In this document: positions 1-7,800 of the stretch, one piece after another
Layout: each line of letters starts with the position of its first letter
How positions within the stretch are numbered: the stretch's first letter is position 1
Source of the DNA: Sinomonas sp. ASV486
GTDB lineage: Bacteria; Actinomycetota; Actinomycetes; Actinomycetales; Micrococcaceae
Reading direction: 5' to 3'
Length of the DNA: 64,000 bases
Assembly (NCBI RefSeq): GCF_030908215.1
Contig: NZ_JAVFJK010000011.1
Location: 62,001-126,000 of the forward strand
The notes under the pieces: model-generated
The model's database searches: none
Seen by the model: only the letters and a program-made list of their open reading frames with translations
What the model was told of the DNA's origin: nothing
Translations under genes and position numbers: made by a program

Positions 1-1
1 C

Positions 2-70
2 GTGTGGAAGGTGTTCACCCGCCCGGCCACGATTCCGGCCCTGGCCGGAATGGAAGGAGAGACCGCGTGA
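2..70 (+). CDS. 3' end of an upstream gene of unknown function (partial)
   Basis: Reading from base 2, an open frame of 22 codons ends in TGA at 68-70 and overlaps the GTG start of the next gene in a GTGA arrangement. The visible tail reads VWKVFTRPATIPALAGMEGETA split over the edge and shows no recognisable motif. The overlap suggests the radical SAM cluster continues upstream of the window. The rest of the protein is outside, so no function is proposed. Confidence 0.5.
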   Translation: MWKVFTRPATIPALAGMEGETA

Positions 71-465
71 CCGAGAAGCCCCCGGACGACGGCGAGGCCC
101 TACCTCCCGCTCCTCCCCCGTCGGAGCCACCCTCCGAGGGGTCGCGGCCTCCCGGGGGCGATGGGCCGAAGCCTCCGCGAGGCGGCTCCATGCCGGCCGC
201 GGCCGCCCTCGGCCTCATCTTCCTGTATGTGGTGGGCCTCTCGATGCTTCCCGCCATCGGGCCGAGGGGCCCGTATAGCGCTCCCGTGTCGGTGGAGGTC
301 ACGTATTGGAGCATCTTCATCGCGTACCTGGTCCTCGCCGTCGTGCTCGCGGTGCTGCGGAGGACCTCGCGGACGGGCTCGGGACTGCTGATCGCCTTCG
401 GCATCTGGCTCCTCCTCGGCGGCGAGGTCTGCGTCGGCGTCCTCGTCCAGATGAGGCAGGCATGA
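67..465 (+). CDS. Small membrane protein with proline-rich N-terminus
   Basis: A 132-residue protein of unknown function. The first ~65 residues are rich in Pro, Gly, Glu and Ser and likely disordered; three hydrophobic stretches follow (around 66-83, 98-113 and 122-140 counted from an upstream in-frame ATG), so it is probably an inner-membrane protein. GTG at 67 was chosen over ATG at 4 because GGAGAG lies just before it and because it overlaps the preceding stop codon. Its stop overlaps the ATG of the radical SAM gene (ATGA), implying translational coupling and a shared role. No family was recognised. Confidence 0.65.
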   Translation: MTEKPPDDGEALPPAPPPSEPPSEGSRPPGGDGPKPPRGGSMPAAAALGLIFLYVVGLSMLPAIGPRGPYSAPVSVEVTYWSIFIAYLVLAVVLAVLRRTSRTGSGLLIAFGIWLLLGGEVCVGVLVQMRQA

Positions 466-2156
466 GCGGCGACGAGCCGCGGGGACGCTGGGGAAGACCG
501 GCGAGACAGGATGCCGCAGCCAGCCGCGCGCCGCTCGGCCCGGGGCAGCCGCTGCGCGGCGACCGGATCCACCGGTATGTCACCGCCTTCTGCCCGGAGT
601 GCCATCAGGAGAACCCTGCCCTCGCTGAGGTGAGGAGGCTCGCGGGGGCGCTCATGGTGCGGGACGGGCGCGTGTGGCTCGAACGCGGGTGCCCCGACCA
701 CGGCCTGGTCCGGACGATGTACGACGAGTCGCCCGAGATCCTCACGTACCTCGAGAAGTGGCAGGCGCCCACCAAGCAACACGTGCCGGACGCCGCCGGC
801 AACTACCGCCCGATCCCCGAGGCCTACGCCTACGGGCTGCCGGCCATGCAGACTCAGCACACGTGCATCCTCCTGCAGGACGTGATCGAGCACTGCAACC
901 TCCGCTGCCCCACGTGCTTCACGGCGTCGGGCCCGCAGCTGCAGGGGGTCGCCCCGCTGGCGGAGGTCCTGGCCAACGTGGACACGCGGCTGTCCCGCGA
1001 GAACGGCCGCATTGATGTGCTCATGCTCTCCGGCGGCGAACCCACGCTCTACCCGTACCTCGAGGAGCTGCTCGACGAGCTCGTGGCGCGGCCGATCGTG
1101 CGCATCATGGTCAACAGCAACGGCGTCCTCATCGCGAACGACGACGGGCTCCTGAACCTCCTCGCCAAGCACCGCGAGCGCGTCGAGGTCTACCTCCAGT
1201 ACGACGGGCCATCCCGTGAGTCCTCCGTGTACCACCGCGGCGGGGACCTGACCCGCATCAAGGACGCCGCCATCTCGCGGCTTTCCGAGGCCGGCGTCTT
1301 CACGACCCTCACCATGACCGCGACCCTCGGCGTGAACGACGGCGAGATCGGCGACGTCGTGCTCCGCGCCCTCGAGACCCCCTTCATGGGCGGGGTCGCG
1401 CTCCAGCCGGTCTTCGGCTCCGGCCGCGGCCACGGCATCGACTCGATGGACCGGCTCACCCACGGCGGCGTGCTGGCCCGGCTCGAGGAGCAGACCGGCG
1501 GCGCGGTCTCGTGGCACGACCTCACCGCCCTTCCGTGCTCGCACCCGCACTGCGCCTCGGTGGGCTACATGCTCAAGGACGACTCCGGCGTGTGGCGTTC
1601 GCTGACCGAGCTCATCGGGCACGACCGCCTGCTCCAGTGGCTCGAACTGGATCCGGACAGCATCGCGAACCGCATTGCCGACAGCGCGCTCCCGCTCGGC
1701 CTCCGCTCGATGATGAAGTCCTCCCTTCTCGACCTCCTGAGTGAGCAGTCCTCCCTGTCCCACCCGAGCACCGCGGAGCTGTGGAAGAACATCTGCACGC
1801 AGTGCGATCTCGGCATCGGCACGCTCACAACGCTCGCGGTGGGCTCGCTCCCCGGGCAGTACCAGCGGCTGCGGAAGCTGCTCGCCGAGCGGGTCACGCG
1901 CATCACGGTCAAGCCGTTCATGGACATCTCGACGATGATCGAGGAGCGGCTCATGCAGTGCTGCGTGCACGTGGGCACGAAGTCGGACGACGGCGCCCAC
2001 CAGTGCGCTCCGTTCTGCGCCGTCCAGGCCTGGCCGCAGCTGTCACGGCAGCGGATGAGCACAGCGACGGGGCATCGCGCCGGCGGCCAGGCCACCGGCC
2101 TGGGGCTCCCCGTGATCCGTCACGAGCCGGTTTTCTCGACCTTGGAGACCCCGTGA
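462..2156 (+). CDS. Tes/COG1964-like radical SAM protein
   Basis: A 564-residue radical SAM enzyme. The [4Fe-4S]-SAM motif is Cys145-x3-Cys149-x2-Cys152 (HCNLRCPTC), followed by the SAM-contact GGEP at 191-194. An N-terminal zinc-ribbon/rubredoxin-like part carries CPEC (44-47) and GCPDHG near 77, and the C-terminus has more cysteines (CTQC, QCCVH, HQCAPFC) that probably bind auxiliary clusters. This layout matches the COG1964 family, which includes archaeal tetraether lipid synthase Tes and MJ0619-type proteins. A lipid alkyl-coupling or alkyl-transfer role is therefore an inference; the substrate is unknown. The start ATG at 462 overlaps the upstream stop and the TGA overlaps the next GTG, so it sits inside a coupled membrane-protein cluster. 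Confidence 0.85.
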   Translation: MSGDEPRGRWGRPARQDAAASRAPLGPGQPLRGDRIHRYVTAFCPECHQENPALAEVRRLAGALMVRDGRVWLERGCPDHGLVRTMYDESPEILTYLEKWQAPTKQHVPDAAGNYRPIPEAYAYGLPAMQTQHTCILLQDVIEHCNLRCPTCFTASGPQLQGVAPLAEVLANVDTRLSRENGRIDVLMLSGGEPTLYPYLEELLDELVARPIVRIMVNSNGVLIANDDGLLNLLAKHRERVEVYLQYDGPSRESSVYHRGGDLTRIKDAAISRLSEAGVFTTLTMTATLGVNDGEIGDVVLRALETPFMGGVALQPVFGSGRGHGIDSMDRLTHGGVLARLEEQTGGAVSWHDLTALPCSHPHCASVGYMLKDDSGVWRSLTELIGHDRLLQWLELDPDSIANRIADSALPLGLRSMMKSSLLDLLSEQSSLSHPSTAELWKNICTQCDLGIGTLTTLAVGSLPGQYQRLRKLLAERVTRITVKPFMDISTMIEERLMQCCVHVGTKSDDGAHQCAPFCAVQAWPQLSRQRMSTATGHRAGGQATGLGLPVIRHEPVFSTLETP

Positions 2157-2566
2157 GCGAGCAGGACGAGCGGGCCGCTGCCGCGCGCCGCATCGCGGCC
2201 GGCCCGACGCCGTCACGCCTCGTCGAAGCGGGAGGTGCGAAGCCGCCGTCGCCCGCGATCGGCGCGGAAGGCGACCCGCCGGCGTCGTCCGAGCTCGACA
2301 CCGCACCGGCGACCGCCGCGCCGTTCGACCCCCTCCGGCTGTGCATCTTCGCGACGATCGCGCTGCTCGGGTGGATTGCGGGGCCGGTGGCGCTCGTCGT
2401 GTTCGGGGCGGTGGGGTTCGCCGGGTACTGGAAGGCGCGCCGGGCCGGGCTCACGCGCTCGAAGTGCTATCTCCGGGACACGCGGCTCGTGCTCGCGTAC
2501 CTCGCGGTACTCACGGCGGCAGGGCTGTGGGGCGTCTACGCGGCGGTACACTCGCTTATCGCCTGA
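2153..2566 (+). CDS. Small two-helix membrane protein, radical SAM cluster
   Basis: A 137-residue protein. Its N-terminal half (about 58 residues) is Ala/Pro/Glu-rich and probably disordered. Two hydrophobic segments follow (LCIFATIALLGWIAGPVALV and LVLAYLAVLTAAGLWGVYAA) separated by a basic loop containing KARRAGLTRSKCYLRDTR. GTG at 2153 overlaps the radical SAM stop (GTGA), so the two are translated together. No conserved domain was recognised. Being membrane-embedded beside a Tes-like enzyme, it could position the enzyme or its lipid substrate, but that is speculation. The stop lies 20 nt from the convergent GntR gene. Confidence 0.65.
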   Translation: MSEQDERAAAARRIAAGPTPSRLVEAGGAKPPSPAIGAEGDPPASSELDTAPATAAPFDPLRLCIFATIALLGWIAGPVALVVFGAVGFAGYWKARRAGLTRSKCYLRDTRLVLAYLAVLTAAGLWGVYAAVHSLIA

Positions 2567-2586
2567 GCCCCGGGAGGGGCCTGCGG

Positions 2587-3267
2587 TCAGCGGACCGCCG
2601 GCTCCCGAGTCTCGCTGACGAGATTGTCCGAGGCGGAGTCCATGTGGGTCAGGATCGTCTCGCGGGCAGTCGCGGCGTCGCCGGACTCGACAGCGTCCAC
2701 GATGGCGCGATGGCGGTCCACGCTCATGTTGCTCGTGGCCCGCTCGAGGCCCGCGAACATGATGGACATGCGGATCGAGCCCTCGAGGGACTGCCACTGG
2801 TGCAGGAGCGTCTCGTTCCCGGAGAGCCTGCAGAGGAGGCGGTGGAAGTCGAGGTCGGCCTCGATCCGGTCCTCGAGAGAGAACCCCGCCGCCGCGTCCA
2901 TGTGCTCGAGCGCGTCGCGCAGCTCTCCCACGGCCTTGGCACGCCGCGGCTGCTCGATGAGCGTGCGGGCGGCGAGCGACTCGAGGGCCCCGCGCACGGC
3001 GAAGATGTCCCGGATCTCCTTGGCGTCGAGATGCCGCACGCTGAGCCGCCCGCGCGGTCCGGCCGTGGCGAGGCCCTCCTGCTCCAGCTGGCGCAAGGCC
3101 TCGCGGAGGGTTCCGCGGCTGATGCCGAGCATCTCGGACAGCTCAGTCTCGACGAGGTGCTGGCCCGGCGTGAGCTCGCCGGACGTGATGGCGCGGCGCA
3201 GGGCTGTTACGGCCTGCTCGCGCAGGCTCTTCTTCTCGAGCCCCAGCAGGGATGCTGCAACGGCCAT
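2587..3267 (-). CDS. GntR-family (FadR/FCD) regulator of the sugar locus
   Basis: A 226-residue transcription factor. An N-terminal winged HTH (about 12-75, with LSEMLGISRGTLREALRQLEQEGL) is followed by an all-helical FCD ligand-binding domain containing the usual conserved Asp/His positions (DLDFHRLL, DRHRAIVDA). It is the last gene on this strand below the split transketolase and MHS transporter genes and has its own promoter, with a TATCAT -10 on the minus strand at 3318-3323. A TGACAGTCGACA-type operator lies just downstream of that -10, suggesting autoregulation. Related operators occur at 6743-6757 and 6790-6824, so it most likely controls the whole catabolic locus. The ligand is unknown. 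Confidence 0.9.
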   Translation of the reverse strand: MAVAASLLGLEKKSLREQAVTALRRAITSGELTPGQHLVETELSEMLGISRGTLREALRQLEQEGLATAGPRGRLSVRHLDAKEIRDIFAVRGALESLAARTLIEQPRRAKAVGELRDALEHMDAAAGFSLEDRIEADLDFHRLLCRLSGNETLLHQWQSLEGSIRMSIMFAGLERATSNMSVDRHRAIVDAVESGDAATARETILTHMDSASDNLVSETREPAVR

Positions 3268-3284
3268 GTCACCCTCCCGGGAGA

Positions 3285-3308
3285 TTGTCGACTGTCATCC
3301 GGCAGTCG
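3285..3308. promoter_or_regulatory. Operator at the gntR promoter
   Basis: Plus-strand TTGTCGACTGTCAT (3285-3298) is nearly the same as the element at 6743-6757 and fits the shared palindrome TGTYGACWGTCRACA. A second arm, CAGTCG at 3303-3308, mirrors CGACTG at 3289-3294. It lies between the minus-strand -10 (TATCAT, 3318-3323) and the gntR start codon, the classic position for autorepression. Binding by this particular GntR protein is inferred. Confidence 0.55.
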
Positions 3309-3378
3309 TTAACAGTGATGATACGGGCATGCGTGGGCCCCCTTCGGATCCACGCATGCCCGCGTTCATGACCTCGCG

Positions 3379-4386
3379 TCAGCCGAGCTCCGCGAGGACC
3401 TTCGCGACGATCCGGTCCACGCTCAGCCCGTATTTCGAGTGCAGCGTGGGGAGCGCACCGGCGTCGAGGAACTCGTCCGGCAGGCCGATCGGCACCACCC
3501 GGCGGGTCTGGCCCGAACGGACCAGCGCCGACGCGACCGTCTCGAACAGCCCGCCGACCACGGTGTGGTTCTCGAGCGTCACCGCGAGCCGATCCCCCGC
3601 GAGCTCGGCGAGGACGGTCGCCTCGTCGAACGGCTTGATCGTAGGGGTATGCACGACGGCGACATCCACCTTGTGCTTCTCGAGCTCGGCCGCCGCCTGA
3701 AGCGCCCGCATGGTCATGAGCCCCGAAGAGACCAGCACGACGTCGCGCCCGCCCCGCAGGACCTTGGCCTTGCCGAGTTCGAACGTGTAGTCGTACTCGT
3801 CCAGGACGGTGGGCACCTTGCCGCGCAGGAGCCGCAGGTACGTCGGCCCCTCCGAGGCCGCGAGCTGCGGGATGGCCTGGGCGATGTCCAAGGAGTCGCA
3901 CGGGTCCACGATCGTGAGGTTGGGCATGCCGCGGAAGATCGCCATGTCCTCAGTCGCCTGGTGCGAGGGACCGTACCCGGTGGTCAGGCCGGGCAGCCCG
4001 CCCACGATGTTGACGTTGAGGTTCGGCTCCGCGATGTCCAGGCAGATGAAGTCGTAGGCCCGGCGCGCCGCGAACACCGAGTACGTCGAGGCGAACGGTA
4101 CGAGCCCGGCCTCGGCCATCCCTGCGGCAGCCCCGAAGAGCAGCTGCTCGGCCATGCCCATCTGGAAGAACCGGTCCGGGTGGGCCTCGGCGAAGACGTG
4201 CATGTCGGTGTACTTGCCGAGGTCCGCCGTGAGGCCGACGATCCGGGAATCCGCCTCGGCGGCTGCCGCGAGCGCGTGTCCGAACGGGGCCGGGGCCGTC
4301 TTCTGGCCCGCGTCCGCGAACGAGGCGATCATGGCCGAGGTCTTGAGCCTCGGCGTCGCGCCCGTTGCCACTGCTGCCGTGCTCAT
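3379..4386 (-). CDS. Transketolase, C-terminal (pyrimidine-binding/TKC) subunit
   Basis: A 335-residue protein matching the second half of a split transketolase: a pyrimidine-binding domain (roughly 30-200, with the conserved Glu in MGMAEQLLFGAAAGMA and ASTYSVFAARRAYDFI) and the C-terminal transketolase domain (GLMTMRALQAA, PTIKPFD, ENHTVVGGL). It pairs with the thiamine-diphosphate-binding half encoded immediately upstream; the ATG overlaps that gene's stop (ATGA), indicating coupled synthesis of a heteromer. In a locus with a DAK-type kinase and RpiB-like isomerase it may process tetrose-4-phosphate or a branched sugar phosphate such as apulose 4-phosphate. Split transketolases of apiose catabolism (AptAB) are a known precedent. 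Confidence 0.9.
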   Translation of the reverse strand: MSTAAVATGATPRLKTSAMIASFADAGQKTAPAPFGHALAAAAEADSRIVGLTADLGKYTDMHVFAEAHPDRFFQMGMAEQLLFGAAAGMAEAGLVPFASTYSVFAARRAYDFICLDIAEPNLNVNIVGGLPGLTTGYGPSHQATEDMAIFRGMPNLTIVDPCDSLDIAQAIPQLAASEGPTYLRLLRGKVPTVLDEYDYTFELGKAKVLRGGRDVVLVSSGLMTMRALQAAAELEKHKVDVAVVHTPTIKPFDEATVLAELAGDRLAVTLENHTVVGGLFETVASALVRSGQTRRVVPIGLPDEFLDAGALPTLHSKYGLSVDRIVAKVLAELG

Positions 4387-5324
4387 GCCTTCTCCTCCTG
4401 ACGCGCTGCGCCCTCGATGCCGTCGCGGCGTGCTGCCCAGCCGGCGTCCAGCTGCTCATTGCAGATGGCCCACTCGTGCTCCTCGATCCGCATGAAGTGC
4501 GCCTTCTCCCGCTGCTCGAGCAGCGGAACCCCGCGGCCCACCTTCGTGTCGCAGAGCACGACGGCGGGTGCGCCGTCGCCGTCGTCCGCGGCAGTCGACC
4601 CCGCGGCGTCGAACGCCTCCAGCAGCGCGCCGACGTCGTTCCCGTCCACGCGGAACACGCGCCAGCCGCACGCGGCCCACTTGTCCGCGACCGGCTCGGT
4701 GCGCAGCACGCCCTCGGTGGCACCGTCGGCCTGGAGCGCGTTGATGTCCACGACGGCGGTGAGCCGGCCGAGGCGATGGTGCGCGGCGCCCATCGCGGCC
4801 TCCCACGTCGAGCCCTCGTCGAGCTCGCCGTCGGAGAGGAAGTTGATGATCCGGGCCTGGTTGCCCCGGTAGCGCAGCCCGAGGGCGAGGCCCACGGCGA
4901 TCGTGAGCCCGTGCCCGAGCGAGCCGCCCGAGATCTCCATGCCGGGCGTGTACGTGGACATCCCGGACATCGGCAGGCGAGAGCCGTCCGAGCCGTACGT
5001 CTCGAGCTCCTCGACCGGGATGATCCCGGCCTCGGCAAGCGCCGCGTAGAGGCCGATCGCGTAGTGGCCGGTGGAGAGCAGGAAGCGGTCGCGCCCCTCC
5101 CACTCGGGGTCCTCGGGGCGGAAGCGGAGCTGGTCCGCGTACACCGTGGCGAGGATGTCCGCGGCGCCGAGGGCCTGGCCCACGTAGCCCTGGCCCTGGA
5201 CCTCGCCCATGAACAGGGCGTTGCGGCGGATGCGGTAGGCGGCGGCCTCGACGGCCGTGCGGCGCTCGACGCCGCCACCCGGGTGGGTGCCTCGGCTCGC
5301 CTCGACGGCGGTGCTCGGGGTCAT
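4383..5324 (-). CDS. Transketolase, N-terminal (ThDP-binding) subunit
   Basis: A 313-residue thiamine-diphosphate-binding half of a split transketolase. It shows the conserved His/Gly features (STGHYAIGLYAAL, GGSLGHGLTIAVGLALGLR) and the ThDP-Mg motif SDGELDEGSTWEAA ending in VDINALQADG. The ATG at 5324 is chosen because GGAAGG sits six bases before it; upstream in-frame ATGs lack one and run into the transporter gene. The C-terminal Lys/Glu-rich end overlaps the start of its partner subunit. It transfers a two-carbon ketol unit between sugar phosphates; the exact donor is not evident from sequence. Confidence 0.9.
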   Translation of the reverse strand: MTPSTAVEASRGTHPGGGVERRTAVEAAAYRIRRNALFMGEVQGQGYVGQALGAADILATVYADQLRFRPEDPEWEGRDRFLLSTGHYAIGLYAALAEAGIIPVEELETYGSDGSRLPMSGMSTYTPGMEISGGSLGHGLTIAVGLALGLRYRGNQARIINFLSDGELDEGSTWEAAMGAAHHRLGRLTAVVDINALQADGATEGVLRTEPVADKWAACGWRVFRVDGNDVGALLEAFDAAGSTAADDGDGAPAVVLCDTKVGRGVPLLEQREKAHFMRIEEHEWAICNEQLDAGWAARRDGIEGAARQEEKA

Positions 5325-5359
5325 GGGGTGTCCTTCCGGAATCGTGGTCGTGGCAGCGT

Positions 5360-6703
5360 TCATGCGTGGATGTGCTCGGGCAGCGGCGTCTCGGCGGAGA
5401 TCCGCTCGGCGGCCTCGCGCTCGCGCTGGCCCCACGTCTCGCGGGTCGCGAGCGCGGCCCAGAGGCCGATCGCCCCGTAGAGGCTGAAGAGCAGCGCCGG
5501 GCCGATCCAGCCGAAGCTCACGAACAGGAGCGTCGTGATGAACGGGGTGAAACCGGAGACCATGGCCGAGATCTGGTAGGCGAGCGAGGCGCCGGAGGAG
5601 CGGGTCTTGGCCTGGAACAGCTCTGGGAACCAGGCGCCCTGGGCACCGGCGAGGGAGTTCTGGCAGACGGCGTAGGCGATCACGATGGTCGCCACGATGA
5701 AGATGAACATGCCGGTGTTGACGAGCAGGAACATCGGGACGCCGAACAGGACGGCGAACGCCGTGGACCAGATGTAGACGGGCCGGCGGCCGACCCTATC
5801 GGTCAGGGCGCCCCACTTCCAGGTGGCGATGATGCCGATCGCGGCGGCGATGCAGAGGGCGATGAGCGTCTGGTTCTTGTCCGCGAGCTTGGTGGAGTTG
5901 ATGTAGGAGATCATGTACGTGATCGAGACGGCGTAGCCCGCGGTCTCGGCGATGCGCAGGCCGATGCCGCGCAGGATGTTGCGCCAGTCCTCGCGGACCA
6001 CCTGGGCGATGGGCGACTTGGCGATCTCGCCGCGCTCCTTGACCTCCTCGAACACGGGCGACTCCGGCACCTTGGACCGAATGATGAGGCCCACGATGAC
6101 GAGGGCGATGCTCGAGAGGAACGGGATGCGCCAGGCCCACTCGTTGCCGAGCTGGACGCTGAAGAGGAAGACGAGGTTGGCCAGCAGGAGGCCCACGGGG
6201 AAGCCGGCCTGGACGATGCCGGTCACGGCGCCCTTGCGGCGCCACGGTGCGTGCTCGTAGCTCATGAGGATCGCGCCGCCCCATTCGGCGCCGAACGCGA
6301 GGCCCTGGATGATGCGCACCGTGACGAGCAGCACCGGGGCGAGGACGCCCACCGCGGCGTAGGTCGGCAGGAGGCCGATGAGGAACGTCGCGAGGCCCAT
6401 GAGGACGAGGGAGGCGACGAGGACGGGCTTGCGGCCGAGCCGGTCGCCGAGGTGGCCGCCGATGATGCCGCCGAGCGGACGGGCCGCGAAGCCCACGCCG
6501 AGCGTGGCGAAGGACGCCAGCGTGCCCGTGACGGCATCCGCGCCGGGGAAGAAGGCCGTGCCGAAGTAGAGTGCGGCGGCGGTGCCGAAGCCGATGAAGT
6601 CGTAGGTCTCGATGACGGCACCTACGGCGGAGCCCACGGCGACGCGCTTGGCGTCCTTGGTGCCGTGGACCGGGCCGCGCATGGCCAGAGCCTCGTTGCT
6701 CAT
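5360..6703 (-). CDS. MHS-family MFS transporter (substrate:H+ symporter)
   Basis: A 447-residue, 12-helix major facilitator. The loop 2-3 signature GDRLGRKPVL and the MHS features (ETYDFIGFGTAAALYFGTAFFP, AWRIPFL) place it with the metabolite:H+ symporters. The ATG at 6703 follows GGAAGG; an alternative in-frame ATG at 6757 lies within the operator and is unlikely. It is first in a minus-strand unit with the two transketolase subunits and faces the isomerase/SDR/kinase operon across a 216-bp regulatory region. It probably imports the polyol or sugar metabolised by the locus. Confidence 0.85.
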   Translation of the reverse strand: MSNEALAMRGPVHGTKDAKRVAVGSAVGAVIETYDFIGFGTAAALYFGTAFFPGADAVTGTLASFATLGVGFAARPLGGIIGGHLGDRLGRKPVLVASLVLMGLATFLIGLLPTYAAVGVLAPVLLVTVRIIQGLAFGAEWGGAILMSYEHAPWRRKGAVTGIVQAGFPVGLLLANLVFLFSVQLGNEWAWRIPFLSSIALVIVGLIIRSKVPESPVFEEVKERGEIAKSPIAQVVREDWRNILRGIGLRIAETAGYAVSITYMISYINSTKLADKNQTLIALCIAAAIGIIATWKWGALTDRVGRRPVYIWSTAFAVLFGVPMFLLVNTGMFIFIVATIVIAYAVCQNSLAGAQGAWFPELFQAKTRSSGASLAYQISAMVSGFTPFITTLLFVSFGWIGPALLFSLYGAIGLWAALATRETWGQREREAAERISAETPLPEHIHA

Positions 6704-6742
6704 TGCGTTCCTTCCGGAGGGGGATACTCTGCCGCCGTCGTT

Positions 6743-6757
6743 GTTGACAGTCGACAT
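6743..6757. promoter_or_regulatory. Operator overlapping the MHS transporter start region
   Basis: The plus-strand sequence TGTTGACAGTCGACA fits the palindrome TGTYGACWGTCRACA. It lies directly downstream of a minus-strand -10-like TATCAT at 6757-6762, a repressor position. The core TGACAGTCGACA is identical to the one at the gntR promoter. Confidence 0.55.
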
Positions 6758-6789
6758 GATATGCCAGTGTGCGGTGCATCACCCTTCAA

Positions 6790-6824
6790 TGTCAACAGTC
6801 AACTTTAAGGGTTGACTGTTGACA
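6790..6824. promoter_or_regulatory. Perfect inverted-repeat operator in the divergent promoter region
   Basis: TGTCAACAGTCAAC (6790-6803) and GTTGACTGTTGACA (6811-6824) are exact reverse complements separated by 7 nt. Each arm also resembles the 15-mer seen at 3285 and 6743, so this is a double site. On the plus strand it supplies a TTGACT -35 with TACCGT as -10 (spacing 18). It lies between the MHS transporter operon and the isomerase operon and is the likely main GntR switch. Confidence 0.7.
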
Positions 6825-6919
6825 GTTAGCGGCCGTACCGTGGTTGAGGTCACACCGCCCCCTGTTCCCCCGCCCACCGCCCTGTGTCCCCCGCCCTGTT
6901 TCCCCCAGAAGGACCACTG

Positions 6920-7780
6920 ATGTTCCACGACCGACTCGGCTGCTCGTCGATCAGCTTCCGGCACCTGCCACTCGCCGACGCGCTGCGCACTATGGCGGGC
7001 CTCGGCTTCGAGGAGATCGACCTCGGCGCACTGCCCGGAGTGTGCGACCACGTGCCGTACGGACTCACGGACGCCGATATCGACGAGGTGGCCGCCAGCG
7101 TTGCCGAGTCTGGCCTGCGCGTCCGCTCGGTGAACGGGGACATCGGCGACCTCAACGCGGTCCTCGAAGATGCGCTCGACTCTGCGCACGACGCCGGCGC
7201 CCTGACCGAGCGGGCCGCGCACCTCGACCGTCTCCTCACCCTCACCCGGACGGTCGGCGCCCGGGCCCTCGTGCTCCCGTGCGGGGCGCTGAGCCCCGAG
7301 CCCGTGCGCACCCTCGACGACGACCTCGACCTCGTAGCAGCCCAGCTCGCCGCAGCCGGCAGGCGCGCGGCCGCGTTCGGCGTCGAACTCTGGACCGAGT
7401 CCCTGCACTACTACCGCCTGTGCGGGACCCTCGACCGGGCCCTCGCCCTCGCCGACCGGCTCGAGGGCACCGGGGTTCGGCACGTCGTCGACCTCTCCCA
7501 TGTGGTCGCGTCGGGGAGCCCGCCGGAGGACGCGATCGCTGCCCTCGCCGGCCGGGCGGGGAACGGGATCTCCCACGTCCACCTCCGCGACGCCGTGCCC
7601 GGGAACATCAACCTCAGCATCGGCAACGGCGCGGTGGACTTCGCCGGCGCGCTCGCCGCCCTGCGCGAGACGGGCTTCGACGGGCACTTTTCGCTCGAGC
7701 TCGAGGCCCACGACCTCACCCACGACGAGCGCCCCGCAGCAGCCGCGAAGGCCGCGAGCTTCATCACCGATCTCATCTAG
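6920..7780 (+). CDS. Sugar-phosphate isomerase/epimerase, xylose-isomerase-like TIM barrel
   Basis: A 286-residue AP-endonuclease-2-type TIM barrel. Family features are CSSISFRHLPLADAL at the N-terminus, the metal-binding Glu in VELWTESLHYYRL (around 162), DLSHVVASG, HVHLRDAVPGN and the closing FSLELEAHD. The ATG at 6920 is preceded by AGAAGGA at good spacing. Such barrels act as tetrulose-phosphate isomerases/epimerases (EryC, LerI) in erythritol and threitol catabolism, which fits the kinase and RpiB-like gene downstream; other sugars are possible. It is the first gene of the rightward operon, 20 nt before the SDR gene. Confidence 0.75.
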   Translation: MFHDRLGCSSISFRHLPLADALRTMAGLGFEEIDLGALPGVCDHVPYGLTDADIDEVAASVAESGLRVRSVNGDIGDLNAVLEDALDSAHDAGALTERAAHLDRLLTLTRTVGARALVLPCGALSPEPVRTLDDDLDLVAAQLAAAGRRAAAFGVELWTESLHYYRLCGTLDRALALADRLEGTGVRHVVDLSHVVASGSPPEDAIAALAGRAGNGISHVHLRDAVPGNINLSIGNGAVDFAGALAALRETGFDGHFSLELEAHDLTHDERPAAAAKAASFITDLI

Positions 7781-7800
7781 AGCAACCAGAAGGAACCACC

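Noticed and set aside
15-2000. A 661-codon open frame opposite the radical SAM gene
   Set aside because: High-GC shadow frame; very Arg/Glu/Val-rich, with no domain or start signal.
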